From Ilumatobacter fluminis (GTDB lineage Bacteria > Actinomycetota > Acidimicrobiia > Acidimicrobiales > Ilumatobacteraceae), in assembly GCF_004364865.1 (NCBI RefSeq), contig NZ_SOAU01000001.1, positions 1,550,001 through 1,614,000 on the forward strand: a stretch of DNA of 64,000 bases. Reading direction: 5' to 3'. Position numbers and translations under genes: made by a program. The notes beneath the pieces were generated by a model. It made no database searches. It was given only the letters and a program-made list of their open reading frames with translations, and was not told the DNA's origin. Of this stretch, positions 51,405 to 59,417 are shown in pieces (position 1 is the stretch's first letter; every line of letters starts with the position of its first letter).

Positions 51405-54400
51405 TTACAGCGCGCCCCGCTCAAGCAGGGTCGTGCGCAGGCGGGCGTACTCCGGCGTCTCACTGAGCTCGTCAGCCGCTCGGATCAGCTCGACGGCTCG
51501 CTCGACGTTCCTGCGCTTGTCCCACTCATCGGACGGCCCTCGGATAAGGCCGTTCATGATCGCGAGCGTCGTCGTGGAAGGTTGAAGCGATGCCGCTCGC
51601 TCCGCCACCTTGTGCGACCAGTCGATGCGACCACTCGTTACATCAAGCGTGGTCATCGTTCGGCTGGCCCACAAGTCAGTGTCGAGTTGGCCGACCTCAG
51701 CGAACCACCCGAAGCCGGGGAGGGCATCAGGATCTGCCGTTGAGTTTGCGGCATCCCAGAAGCTCACGGCCGTTGCGACCAGTGCTTCTTCAGCATCGTC
51801 ATGCCGCAACAGCCGCCCCAGGCCCTCGCCAGCATCGGATAGCAGCGCTGGCGTCTGGCGTAGGAAGGCGATGTTCTCCTCCACGCTGTATCCGGTGACC
51901 GTCCACAGCATGGCGATCATGAGGTGGTCGAGAGCGTTGTCAACGTTGCGAGAGACCGCATCGAGGAGGAGCGGGCGGTATCGCTCGAACAGCCACCGGT
52001 TGGGGCGCCCCCATTTGATGGCAACGTCGGCCGTGACCTGGGCAAGGTCCGGCGGGGCGTCGTCGCCGAACATCAGATCAGCGGCGTCATCGACCCACTG
52101 CGGTGCGATGTGGCGGAGGAAGCCCAATCGGGTTGCGATGATTGCTCGGTGTTCGGCACCGTCTGATCCCTCGAGACGCAGCGCCTCCTCGAGCAGGTCG
52201 AATGCCGCCTGTCTCGCTGTTCCAGTGATCCGGAACTCGTGGGCCATGAACGAGAGAACTACCTCGAGCGCTCGGGTGCAGCGACGGTTGATTGCATAGT
52301 CGAGCGGGTCACGCGCCTCACTGACGATCGCCGATGGAGCGCCACGATTGCGAGCCTCAGCGGCGAGGACTTGCCACACCTCGTCGTCACGCCCGCCGAA
52401 GCCGAGGTCCTTGTCGGCCATCCCCTTGAGGACATCGACTGCAGCCTGTTCGGCGCCGCTCCAGTCATGGTCGTAGTCGAAGTCGTCTCGGCCCAGCGGT
52501 TCGATTACCCAGGGGTGTGCGCGCACTAGGCCGATGACGTCGAGAATCTCTGCGATCGGGGGGCGCGCGCCGTCCTCGATTGCTTGTGCAACGCTGCGGA
52601 GGTAGTGGTGGATGTACGTGGGCTGGCGTAGCTCCGTCGCGATCTGAACCGGGGAAGCGATCCAAGCCGTGGAATCGGCCTTGACCAATGCCTCGAGCGT
52701 GCGAGCCAGCTCTCGCGCGCTCACAAGCCACTCCGAACCGTCCGGACGCCATTCGGCGACCCTGCGAACGGCTTCCGACACGGGAAGGGCCGCCAACTCC
52801 TCCAATGAGATCGGGCTTCGCCCGGTTCCCCCCACGACGCGACTCCGCTTCTCCAGCGTCGCCCGTACGGGTCGACCAAACGCGCCGGCGATCACGGCGG
52901 CTGGCTGTGCCCAAGAACCGATCGCTTCCTCAGGTAGGAGTCCAGTCCAGTGGTAGGCGCGAAGCCATTCCTCCGTCAGCTCGTGCGAGGGCAATCGCTG
53001 CGCGACTTCAACGACCGTGGGGGCAGGCCCGAGGGCAGCGAGCCAAGGTTCCGTGTACTCTCGAGTCGCCGCTTCGGCGACGACCCGATCCACGATCGGG
53101 AGGTCATCCCCAGTCGGGTCCCGGTGGCTGATAGCGACCGACAGCTCTTCGATCAGAACGTCGAGAGTGGTGTCGGGCGATGTGGAGAGCACCCACGCCC
53201 GAAGGCGACCACGGACCTCGATCGGCAACGAGTCGATGATTGCGAGAATCTCGTCGGTCGACACCCATTCGCGAGCTCGCCGGATGACGTCGACGAGAGC
53301 CTCGAGAAGACTGGAGAAGCGGTCATCCCGATGATCGTCCGCCCAGTCCGCAACCGATCCGGCTCGCTCGAAGCTGAACCACCTCGCATGGCCTTCTTCG
53401 GATGAGGCTGCCGACCGCAACTTCCATGAGAGCAGCTGGATACGGCGTGAAGCGTTCGACTTCGCCGTGCCGTCGACGAGCCGTTCGACAACGGGGTCGA
53501 CGTGGTACGCCGCGTGCCAGGGTGCGTCGTTCAGAAGCACATCGGCGAGCTGTTCGACGAGTGGCGACTCTGGCTCGAACTCCTCGATGGCGAATGGTCC
53601 GATCGTTGCGATCCCCGACACCGACCCGTGGTCAACAAGCGCTCGCAGCAGAACAGCCGCCGCATCGGGACCCACGTCCGCAGCAGCTCGAGCCACGAAC
53701 CACGCTCTACCGGCGTCGGTGGGATGACGGTCGTACATGGCGTCGAGCCATGACCCAACGAGTGGACCGTGATCGGGCGCCACTCGGTCCACGGCAGCGA
53801 ACACCGGCCACGGCTCGCCGTCGGCGGGCGGATCGAGGATGCCGGTATCGATGAGGGCGTAGAGCCACTGCGGGGTCGCGATCCTGCTGAGGAAGTGCCG
53901 TAGGTGGTTCGGCCCAGCAATCAATGGGAGTAGACGGTGGACGTCGTCCGCCGAGGGTGACTCGACCGCGGCGAGCGACTCCAACTCAAGGTGCCTCACT
54001 TCCGGAGGGAGGAACAACTGCCGGAGTATTGCTGCGCAACCACCCCAGAGTTCCCGAGCACGGTCCATCGACGAATCGCCATGCAGCGCCTCGTCGAGTT
54101 CACCTAGCAGGTCCTGATACTCCTGGATCGGTGCGGTGCCCGACGCAACCGGTAACGCACCCGTGCGGTTCACCATGACCGCAATTAGGCGACGTTCGTG
54201 AATGCCCTCCTGAGAGTGAACGAGGTCAAGATCGCCGATCGCCGCGAGGAGGTCGTCTAGGGCGCCTTCTGCATCCTCACCGGGCAAGCCACGTACGAGT
54301 TCGTAGCGGCGGCGGGCATCGGTGACCGCACGCGAAGCTGATCGCCATAGGCCTCCGCCGCCGACGGGTTGGGACGCAGGGATGGTCTTCATTGCCTCGC

Positions 54401-54566
54401 GTAGGCAGTACGTGATCGCTTCGGGCAGACGTGGCAGCGACTCCGTCGAGTCGCCGCTCAGAAGGGCGTGGGCGGTCTGCAGGAATCCGACCGCGCGCTC
54501 CCCGTGGCCACCGAACTCGACCGCAAGGTGGTCGAGCAGCTCGGGATCGATCGGGTCTTGCCTCAT
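51405..54566 (-). CDS. Large alpha-helical protein of unknown function (island cargo)
   Basis: A 1053-residue soluble protein, predicted by eye to be almost wholly helical, with repeated Leu/Ala/Trp helix pairs as in an alpha-solenoid (for example LEELAALPVSEAVRRVAEW, WVDDAADLMFGDDAPPDLAQVTADVAIKWG and RNVERAVELIRAADELSE). There is no Walker motif, nuclease motif, signal peptide or membrane helix. I do not recognise a family. The start is the ATG at 54566; a GTG at 54584 would add six residues. Large helical scaffold or sensor proteins are common in bacterial defence islands, but that link is speculative. It is divergent from the coiled-coil gene and converges on the nuclease-like gene. Confidence 0.72.
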   Translation of the reverse strand: MRQDPIDPELLDHLAVEFGGHGERAVGFLQTAHALLSGDSTESLPRLPEAITYCLREAMKTIPASQPVGGGGLWRSASRAVTDARRRYELVRGLPGEDAEGALDDLLAAIGDLDLVHSQEGIHERRLIAVMVNRTGALPVASGTAPIQEYQDLLGELDEALHGDSSMDRARELWGGCAAILRQLFLPPEVRHLELESLAAVESPSADDVHRLLPLIAGPNHLRHFLSRIATPQWLYALIDTGILDPPADGEPWPVFAAVDRVAPDHGPLVGSWLDAMYDRHPTDAGRAWFVARAAADVGPDAAAVLLRALVDHGSVSGIATIGPFAIEEFEPESPLVEQLADVLLNDAPWHAAYHVDPVVERLVDGTAKSNASRRIQLLSWKLRSAASSEEGHARWFSFERAGSVADWADDHRDDRFSSLLEALVDVIRRAREWVSTDEILAIIDSLPIEVRGRLRAWVLSTSPDTTLDVLIEELSVAISHRDPTGDDLPIVDRVVAEAATREYTEPWLAALGPAPTVVEVAQRLPSHELTEEWLRAYHWTGLLPEEAIGSWAQPAAVIAGAFGRPVRATLEKRSRVVGGTGRSPISLEELAALPVSEAVRRVAEWRPDGSEWLVSARELARTLEALVKADSTAWIASPVQIATELRQPTYIHHYLRSVAQAIEDGARPPIAEILDVIGLVRAHPWVIEPLGRDDFDYDHDWSGAEQAAVDVLKGMADKDLGFGGRDDEVWQVLAAEARNRGAPSAIVSEARDPLDYAINRRCTRALEVVLSFMAHEFRITGTARQAAFDLLEEALRLEGSDGAEHRAIIATRLGFLRHIAPQWVDDAADLMFGDDAPPDLAQVTADVAIKWGRPNRWLFERYRPLLLDAVSRNVDNALDHLMIAMLWTVTGYSVEENIAFLRQTPALLSDAGEGLGRLLRHDDAEEALVATAVSFWDAANSTADPDALPGFGWFAEVGQLDTDLWASRTMTTLDVTSGRIDWSHKVAERAASLQPSTTTLAIMNGLIRGPSDEWDKRRNVERAVELIRAADELSETPEYARLRTTLLERGAL

Positions 54567-54910
54567 GCGCTGATTGTGGCGCACGCCACTGGGGTGATCT
54601 CGTCAGATTATGGCCAGCATGGAATCGCAGACGGGGCGAGACCTCAACGGAGTTGGCACGGCCTCGGTTCCGACGGACGATGCGAACGGGCGCAATGTCG
54701 GGAGGCAGACGACGCGTCTGGGCAGGGGGCGTGAGCGGACTGAAGGAACTGGTAGGACGAAACTCCTCCTCTGATCACGATCCGGGAGGGTCTCCGGGAA
54801 CCAGGAGCGGTCGCTGCGAGTGTTTCCGGGAACTCGGAAAGCGCATTCAGGAGGGTTTCCGGGAATCGGGAACTCGAGTCTGATTGGTTCCCGAGTGAGA
54901 AGAGCGTCAG
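54567..54910. promoter_or_regulatory. Divergent control region with repeated TTCCGGGAA words
   Basis: The 344-nt region between the large helical protein gene and the coiled-coil gene has no ORF I would accept. Its right half repeats a word several times: GGGTCTCCGGGAACC (54788-54802), TTTCCGGGAACTCGG (54823-54837), GGGTTTCCGGGAATCGGGAA (54853-54872) and, inverted, GGTTCCCGAG (54886-54895). The spacing is about 33 bp between successive centres. The words could be operators for an island-encoded DNA-binding protein or iteron-like sites. Confidence 0.5.
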
Positions 54911-55456
54911 ATGGGGGAGGAGAAGCGGAAGCCTGGACGTGCGCGGAAGTGGGCATCAGACGCCGAACGGATGCGGGCGAGTCGCGCCGCGCAGCGAGCC
55001 GAGCGGGAGGCGGCCTCGCGGCGAGCCGAGAAGGACACTCACGACGCCGACCGGCGGTCTGGCAAGGCGTCCGTGGCGGTCGTCTCGCCGGTCGCCTCAG
55101 CGAGCCAACTGCGGGCGTCCGTCGTTGCTCCCGAGTCGGTCGCGGACCACAAGGACTGTGAGGCGACCATCGGTGCACTGCGTCGCGAGCTGGTCGATCT
55201 CGAGGAGCGTTACGACGACCTCGTGCTGAGCCGGTGGATGCTCAGTCGGAAGTACGAGCACGCACTGGGCAGGATGCGCTCGCACGACCCGGCTGGCATC
55301 GTGTGGCTGGTCGAGCATCTCGCCGAGTGGGAGCGCGAGAACGAGGCGAGGCGGATCGGGCGGCTTCAGGATCCGCACCGGGAACTCGTGCGGCGCCGGT
55401 ATGAGGAGGAGTTCGAGCGGCGACTCGAGCAAGCGCGACGCGCGTCGCAGCAGTGA
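54911..55456 (+). CDS. Basic coiled-coil protein of mobile elements
   Basis: A 181-residue, highly charged protein. The N-terminus (GRARKWASDAERMRASRAAQ) matches a pattern often seen in small proteins encoded near actinobacterial integrases: a basic bZIP-like helix that may bind DNA. A Ser/Ala-rich stretch follows, then helical regions with heptad-like Leu (ALRRELVDLEERYDDLVLSRWMLSRKYEHAL) and an Arg/Glu-rich tail. No enzyme motif is visible. It sits beside the integrase remnant and next to repeated words that it might bind. The function is unproven. Confidence 0.65.
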   Translation: MGEEKRKPGRARKWASDAERMRASRAAQRAEREAASRRAEKDTHDADRRSGKASVAVVSPVASASQLRASVVAPESVADHKDCEATIGALRRELVDLEERYDDLVLSRWMLSRKYEHALGRMRSHDPAGIVWLVEHLAEWERENEARRIGRLQDPHRELVRRRYEEEFERRLEQARRASQQ

Positions 55457-55457
55457 G

Positions 55458-55827
55458 TCAGCTCTCCATCCGTCGGCCGATCGCATCGGCGATCTCGCGG
55501 CTTCGGTGTTCGGCGGTCTTGAGGTACCGGAGGCTGGCCGCGCTCGAGGCGTGGCCCATGATCGACATCACCTCTCGGAGCGACGCTCCTGCCGTCGCAG
55601 CCTCGGTGCCGGCGAGGTGGCGGAGGTTGTGGAAGCGGACGTGACTGAGACCGACCGCATCGCGGGTTTTCGACCACTGCGGGGCGAACTAGGTGTTCGG
55701 CAGTGGCCCGCCCCCCCGCAGTGACGTGAACACGAGCGCGCCCGGCTCGACGTCCTGGACGTACTGCGCGCTGGTAGCGGCCGCTGGGCAGCTGGCGGAT
55801 GCTGCCGAACGAACGGGCTCGGGCCAT
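55458..55827 (-). pseudogene. Tyrosine recombinase (integrase), internally deleted and frameshifted
   Basis: The frame starting at the ATG at 55827 gives MARARSFGSIRQLPSGRYQ, the arm-binding N-terminus of phage-type integrases. It then passes, with a frame change, directly into the last 120 or so residues of the catalytic domain. These read PGALVFTSLRGG, an in-frame TAG, then WSKTRDAVGL, HNLRHLAGT (H-x-x-R), MGHASS and the nucleophile Tyr in LRYLKT, ending at 55458. About 200 or more residues, including the core-binding domain and the first catalytic Arg, are missing. It lies next to the tRNA-Gly att site, as expected for the island integrase, and cannot be active. Confidence 0.85.
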
Positions 55828-55945
55828 GGAAGGCTCCTCGTGCTCGGTGCAAACTCGGTAGGCACGTGAAGGCACGACGGCCCGTCGGACCCATCGGCGT
55901 TACGATCACCTGGTCAGGATTTGCGCCCCGACCAGGGATTTCGCG

Positions 55946-56020
55946 TGGAGCGGATGAAGGGAATCGAACCCTCATCATCAGCTTGGAAGGCTGAGGTTCT
56001 AGCCGTTGAACTACATCCGC
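55946..56020 (-). tRNA. tRNA-Gly (anticodon TCC)
   Basis: Read on the minus strand, the gene starts GCGGATG at 56020 and ends CATCCGC-T-CCA at 55946, with the CCA encoded. The acceptor stem is a perfect 7 bp, the anticodon arm TCAGC-CTTCCAA-GCTGA presents TCC, and the T arm carries the GGTTCGATTCC pattern. Its 3' half is the attachment site of the genomic island to its left and was restored on integration. Confidence 0.95.
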
Positions 56021-56154
56021 GTGTGTGGCACGGCAGCCTAGCGAGCCGAGCCCCGCATCGTTCATGTCGCGCTCAGTCCGGCATCGAGTGACGGAGACCG
56101 ACATGAACGGGTGGTCCGGAACGATGTGACACCCCTGCGGCATGATGGGTTCAC

Positions 56155-56877
56155 ATGAGCGCCGCCACCTCACCGAGTCCCGATGCCTTGATCGACAAGG
56201 TCCGCAAGCTCCTCGCCATGGCCGAGGGCACGAGCAACCCGAACGAGGCCGACGCGTTCAGTCGCAAAGCCGCCGAGCTCATCGCCGAGCACCGCATCCG
56301 CCCCGAACAGCTCAGTGCGCCGACGTCGGGCGAGATGCGGGTCGACGAGTACGAGTTGGGCCGCGGAGCCTACGTGCGTGGCCGGTTGGCGCTGTTGCAG
56401 GTCGTCGCCGACGCGCACGCCTGCCAGGTGGTGTTCCAGGCGCGACAGACCGGCACGGTGGCGTTCGTCGCCGGGTTCCGCTCCGACCTCGAGGCCGTCG
56501 GCCTGCTCTACCACTCGCTCCACAGCCAGGCGAGCTCCCGCATGGGCCGTGAACGTCGGGCCACGGCGGCGGCCACGCAGCAGTGGCGGCGGTCGTTCCT
56601 GTTCGGCTACGCCGACCAGATCCGCATCATGCTCGACGCAACGATGCGTGAGGCGACCGACCGGCTGCACCCGGCATCCGCCGCGCTGCCGGCACTGCGG
56701 GCACGCGAACGGCGGGTCGAGGAGTACGCCCGCCAGCAGTTCGGGCGAGTCGTCGCCGCACGCCGTCCGAAGGCGGCGACGCCCCAAGGATTCGTCGCCG
56801 GGATGGAAGCCGCGAGCAGCGCCGACCTCGGCCGGCCGCGAGTCGTCGGGCTGCGAGCCCTCGGTCGAGGGGCATGA
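56155..56877 (+). CDS. DUF2786-domain protein
   Basis: A 240-residue protein whose N-terminal 40 or so residues (LIDKVRKLLAMAEGTSNPNEADAFSRKAAELIAEHRI) match the DUF2786 domain, a short helical unit found in phage and bacterial proteins of unknown role. The rest is helical and Arg-rich (RERRVEEYARQQFGRVVAARR). There is no catalytic motif. It begins 135 nt after the tRNA-Gly gene and overlaps the metalloprotease-like gene by 4 bp (ATGA), so the two act together. It lies on the host side of the tRNA and not within the island. Confidence 0.82.
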   Translation: MSAATSPSPDALIDKVRKLLAMAEGTSNPNEADAFSRKAAELIAEHRIRPEQLSAPTSGEMRVDEYELGRGAYVRGRLALLQVVADAHACQVVFQARQTGTVAFVAGFRSDLEAVGLLYHSLHSQASSRMGRERRATAAATQQWRRSFLFGYADQIRIMLDATMREATDRLHPASAALPALRARERRVEEYARQQFGRVVAARRPKAATPQGFVAGMEAASSADLGRPRVVGLRALGRGA

Positions 56878-57347
56878 GCGGCGCCGACGTCGGGCGGGAG
56901 GCGGTCTACGCGGCCGAGATCGCAGCGTTCGAAGGGACGTCGTACGAGACGGTGGTGCCCTTCGACGATTTGCTCGACCTGGCCCGTCTCGTCACCGCGG
57001 CGACGTGGTGGCCGTGCGGTGCGACGGAGGTGGTCAAGGCCCGCCGCGATGCCTCGTCGTCGTCGACCCGGCAGCGGGGGAGTGCAGCAGCCGTCGTACG
57101 GCTCGCCGCACCGCAGATGACGCCGGCCACCCTGCTGCACGAACTCGCACACGTCCTCGCCGGAGTCGGCGCCGGACACGGTGAGCAGTTCCGGCGTGCC
57201 CACGTCGACCTCGTCGGCTACGCGTTCGGCGACGCCGAGGCCGGATGGCTGCTCGACGCATACGCCGCCGTCGGGCTCGAACCCGGCGACCGCACCTGGT
57301 CGGCGCCGCCCGTCCGCGGCGGCACCGGCGGACCGATCGCGCTGTAG
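56874..57347 (+). CDS. Putative zinc metallopeptidase (SprT-like)
   Basis: A 157-residue protein with the zinc-binding helix TLLHELAHVLAG (HExxH, about residues 84-95), then GAGHGEQFRRAHVDLVGYAFG, whose His could be the third ligand, as in SprT/WSS1-like or related peptidases. It has no signal peptide. It is translationally coupled to the DUF2786 gene. A role in cutting DNA-bound or other cytoplasmic proteins would fit the family but is not shown. A helper domain beyond the peptidase core is absent. Confidence 0.75.
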   Translation: MSGADVGREAVYAAEIAAFEGTSYETVVPFDDLLDLARLVTAATWWPCGATEVVKARRDASSSSTRQRGSAAAVVRLAAPQMTPATLLHELAHVLAGVGAGHGEQFRRAHVDLVGYAFGDAEAGWLLDAYAAVGLEPGDRTWSAPPVRGGTGGPIAL

Positions 57348-57391
57348 GCCGGCCTTCGGCACGGCCCGACGCGACGGCTAGACATGACCGG

Positions 57392-58021
57392 GTGACCGAG
57401 ACCACCCCCATCCGCGCCGTGTTCTGGGACTTCGGAGGAGTGATCCTCACCAGCCCGTTCGAGGCCTTCAACCGGTACGAACACGAGCACGGGCTCCCGC
57501 ACGACTTCATCCGGTCGGTCAACACCGTCGATCCCGACACCAACGCCTGGGCGCGCATCGAACGGCAGGAGACCTCGCCCGACGAGTTCGACGCCGCGTT
57601 CGCCGCCGAGTCGAAGGCGCTCGGACACGAAGTGCCCGGGCGAGACATCCTGGCGCTGCTCAGCGGCGACGTCCGACCCGAGATGGTGACCGCCCTCGAC
57701 CGGGTGATCGAGGCCGGCTACATCACGGCCTGCCTCACGAACAACGTCCGGGCCGAACCGCGTCCCGACGTTGCCGACGTGATGGCGCGCTTCGACCACG
57801 TCGTCGAGTCGAGCAAGGTCGGCGTGCGCAAGCCGGAGGAGTCGTTCTACGTGCAGGCGTGCGAGATGGCCGGTGTGGAGCCGGGGGAGGTCGTGTTCCT
57901 CGACGACCTCGGCATCAACCTGAAGCCGGCGAAGGCGATGGGAATGACGACGATCAAGGTCGTCGGCGCCGACCAGGCGATCGACGATCTGGCGGCGGTC
58001 TTGGGGATCGACCTGCGGTAG
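57392..58021 (+). CDS. HAD-superfamily hydrolase
   Basis: A 209-residue HAD hydrolase of the kind related to the N-terminal domain of epoxide hydrolase and ACAD10-type phosphatases. Motif I is FWDFGGVIL (about residues 11-19), motif II CLTNNVR, motif III the Lys in VGVRKPEESFY and motif IV VFLDDLGIN. Gly replaces the second Asp of motif I, as is usual in this subgroup. The start is the GTG at 57392; the ATG at 57384 meets a stop at once. The substrate is unknown. A repeat unit follows the gene. Confidence 0.83.
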   Translation: MTETTPIRAVFWDFGGVILTSPFEAFNRYEHEHGLPHDFIRSVNTVDPDTNAWARIERQETSPDEFDAAFAAESKALGHEVPGRDILALLSGDVRPEMVTALDRVIEAGYITACLTNNVRAEPRPDVADVMARFDHVVESSKVGVRKPEESFYVQACEMAGVEPGEVVFLDDLGINLKPAKAMGMTTIKVVGADQAIDDLAAVLGIDLR

Positions 58022-58047
58022 GCGTTCGTCGTTCGCGCACCCGACCC

Positions 58048-58111
58048 GGGTCGGGTGATCTCCGTGAACGCGTTGCCCCGGGGGCGAGTCGTCCCCTCCG
58101 ACACCCGACCC
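58048..58111. repeat. GGGTCGGGTG-type intergenic repeat (copy C)
   Basis: A 64-bp unit begins GGGTCGGGTGATCTCCG and ends GACACCCGACCC. It is immediately preceded by CACCCGACCC (58038-58047), which forms a perfect 20-bp palindrome with its first ten bases. This looks like the end of a second, deleted unit in inverted orientation. It lies between the HAD gene and the AI-2E transporter gene. Confidence 0.88.
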
Positions 58112-58163
58112 GGTGGATCCGGAGCGCCTGGGGGCGTTGCGCGGTGCGCGAGGATCTGGGGCG

Positions 58164-59240
58164 ATGAGTGAGGTGTCGGACGATTCGGTGGAGCGGCAAC
58201 GGCTGCGGGTCGAGCGCCGTGACCTGAAGTTGCGCACGTGGGGGCTGCGGAGCTGGTGGTTCGTCGGCATCGCTGCTGCGGCGGCGATCCTGGCCGGGGC
58301 GATCGGTGCGGTGTCCGGGCTGGTGGTTCCCCTCGTGGTCGCCGTGGTGGTCGGGATGCTGTTCGTCCCGAGCGTCGACTTCCTCGATCGGTACATGCCG
58401 CGTGCGTTGGCCGCGGCGATCGTACTGACCGCACTCGTCGGGGTGGCGGTCGCCGCGATCGCCGTGTCGGTCGCCGGCGTCGTCGGGCAGGCGGACGAGA
58501 TCGCTGCCCAGCTCGAAGCCGGATCCGACCAGCTGATCGAGTGGGCCGAAGAGCTCGACCTCGAAGTCGGTGGATCCGGTCAGCTCGTCGACGGACTGGC
58601 AGACGTGTGGGACTTCGCGATCTCCGGCGTGGTCGGTCTTGCCGGCACCGTCTTCTCGACGGCGACGGCGTTCTTGGCCGGATCGTTCGTCGGGGTGTTC
58701 ATGCTCTACTTCATCCTCGCCGACTGGAATCGCCTGGCGAACTGGGTCGGCGACCACCTCGGCGTGTCGTCCGAGGTCGGGCGAGGCATCGTCGACGACG
58801 CCACCTGGTCGATGCGGCAGTACTTCGCCGCCCTCACCGTCGCGAGTGTGGTCGTGGCGGTGATGGTCGGGTTGACCGCCGCGATCCTCGGTGTGCCGTT
58901 GGCGTTCACCATTGCGATGGTGACGATGCTCACCGCCTACATCCCGTACCTGGGGGCACTGTTCTCCGGCGCCTTCGCCGTGCTGATCGCGCTCGGGTCC
59001 GGCGGATTCGAAGACGCCTTGATCATGCTGCTCGTGATCCTGGTCGCGCAGAACGTCGTGCAGACGATCGTGCAGACGAAGATGTCGGAAGGGCGGCTGT
59101 CACTGCACCCGATCGTCATCTTCGGGTCGACGATCGCCGGAGGAGCAACGCTCGGGTTGCTCGGGGCCGCGCTGTCGACGCCGGTGGTGGCGCTGTGCGT
59201 GACGGTGCAGCGGCGGTTGGCGAAGCTCGAGCGGGAGTAG
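58164..59240 (+). CDS. AI-2E (PerM) family transporter
   Basis: A 358-residue membrane protein of the AI-2E transporter family. After a charged N-terminus two helices follow (about 30-75), then a central helical region (QADEIAAQLEAGSDQLIEWAEEL), further helices, and the family signature YIPYLGALFSGAFAVLIALGSG near residue 260 with the late block VQTKMSEGRLSLHPIVIFGSTIAGG. Members export small molecules such as autoinducer-2 or act as Na+/H+ exchangers; the role here is open. The gene is bracketed by repeat copies C and D, and a strong terminator follows. Confidence 0.87.
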   Translation: MSEVSDDSVERQRLRVERRDLKLRTWGLRSWWFVGIAAAAAILAGAIGAVSGLVVPLVVAVVVGMLFVPSVDFLDRYMPRALAAAIVLTALVGVAVAAIAVSVAGVVGQADEIAAQLEAGSDQLIEWAEELDLEVGGSGQLVDGLADVWDFAISGVVGLAGTVFSTATAFLAGSFVGVFMLYFILADWNRLANWVGDHLGVSSEVGRGIVDDATWSMRQYFAALTVASVVVAVMVGLTAAILGVPLAFTIAMVTMLTAYIPYLGALFSGAFAVLIALGSGGFEDALIMLLVILVAQNVVQTIVQTKMSEGRLSLHPIVIFGSTIAGGATLGLLGAALSTPVVALCVTVQRRLAKLERE

Positions 59241-59276
59241 TGCGGGGTCGGGTGCGGGGTGAGCGCACCGGTCCCG

Positions 59277-59334
59277 GAGTCGGGTGATCTTCGGAAACGC
59301 CGACTCCGTCGTCGTTCCCTACGACACCCGACCC
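59277..59334. repeat. GGGTCGGGTG-type intergenic repeat (copy D)
   Basis: A 58-bp unit begins GAGTCGGGTGATC and ends GACACCCGACCC, with the inner words GGAAACGCCGACTCCG and GTCGTTCCC shared with copy B. A free GGGTCGGGTG at 59245-59254 may be a trace of a second unit. It lies just after the AI-2E transporter gene and before the terminator. Confidence 0.88.
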
Positions 59335-59353
59335 GGGTGCTGGCGTAGACGCG

Positions 59354-59387
59354 GCGGTGCCGACCGGATTGCTCCGGTCGGCACCGC
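59354..59387. terminator. Strong hairpin between converging genes
   Basis: A perfect 15-bp stem (59354-59368 with 59373-59387) closed by a TTGC tetraloop and followed by GGTTTCC lies between the AI-2E transporter gene and the FAS1 gene, which converge. It should end transcription from both sides. Confidence 0.8.
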
Positions 59388-59417
59388 TGGTTTCCTACGG
59401 CTGGAAGGGGGAGAAGA

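Larger units (their letters stand above)
49738..55989. mobile_element. tRNA-Gly-integrated genomic island (about 6.2 kb)
   Basis: Direct repeats of 44 bp (49738-49781 and 55946-55989) bound the segment, the right one being part of an intact tRNA-Gly gene. A tyrosine-recombinase remnant lies next to the tRNA, the usual place for the integrase. Inside are a two-gene operon with a nuclease-like protein, a 1053-residue unknown protein and a small coiled-coil protein. To the eye the interior is less extreme in GC than its surroundings. With the integrase broken the island is probably fixed. No replication, conjugation or capsid genes are seen. Confidence 0.85.

Noticed and set aside
51163-51585. 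A 140-residue frame in the island gap
   Set aside because: It runs into the antisense of the 1053-residue gene, has low-quality composition and no motif or ribosome site.
52950-53405. Plus-strand frames inside the large island gene
   Set aside because: They are Arg/Ser-rich short frames antisense to a continuous frame of more than a thousand codons.
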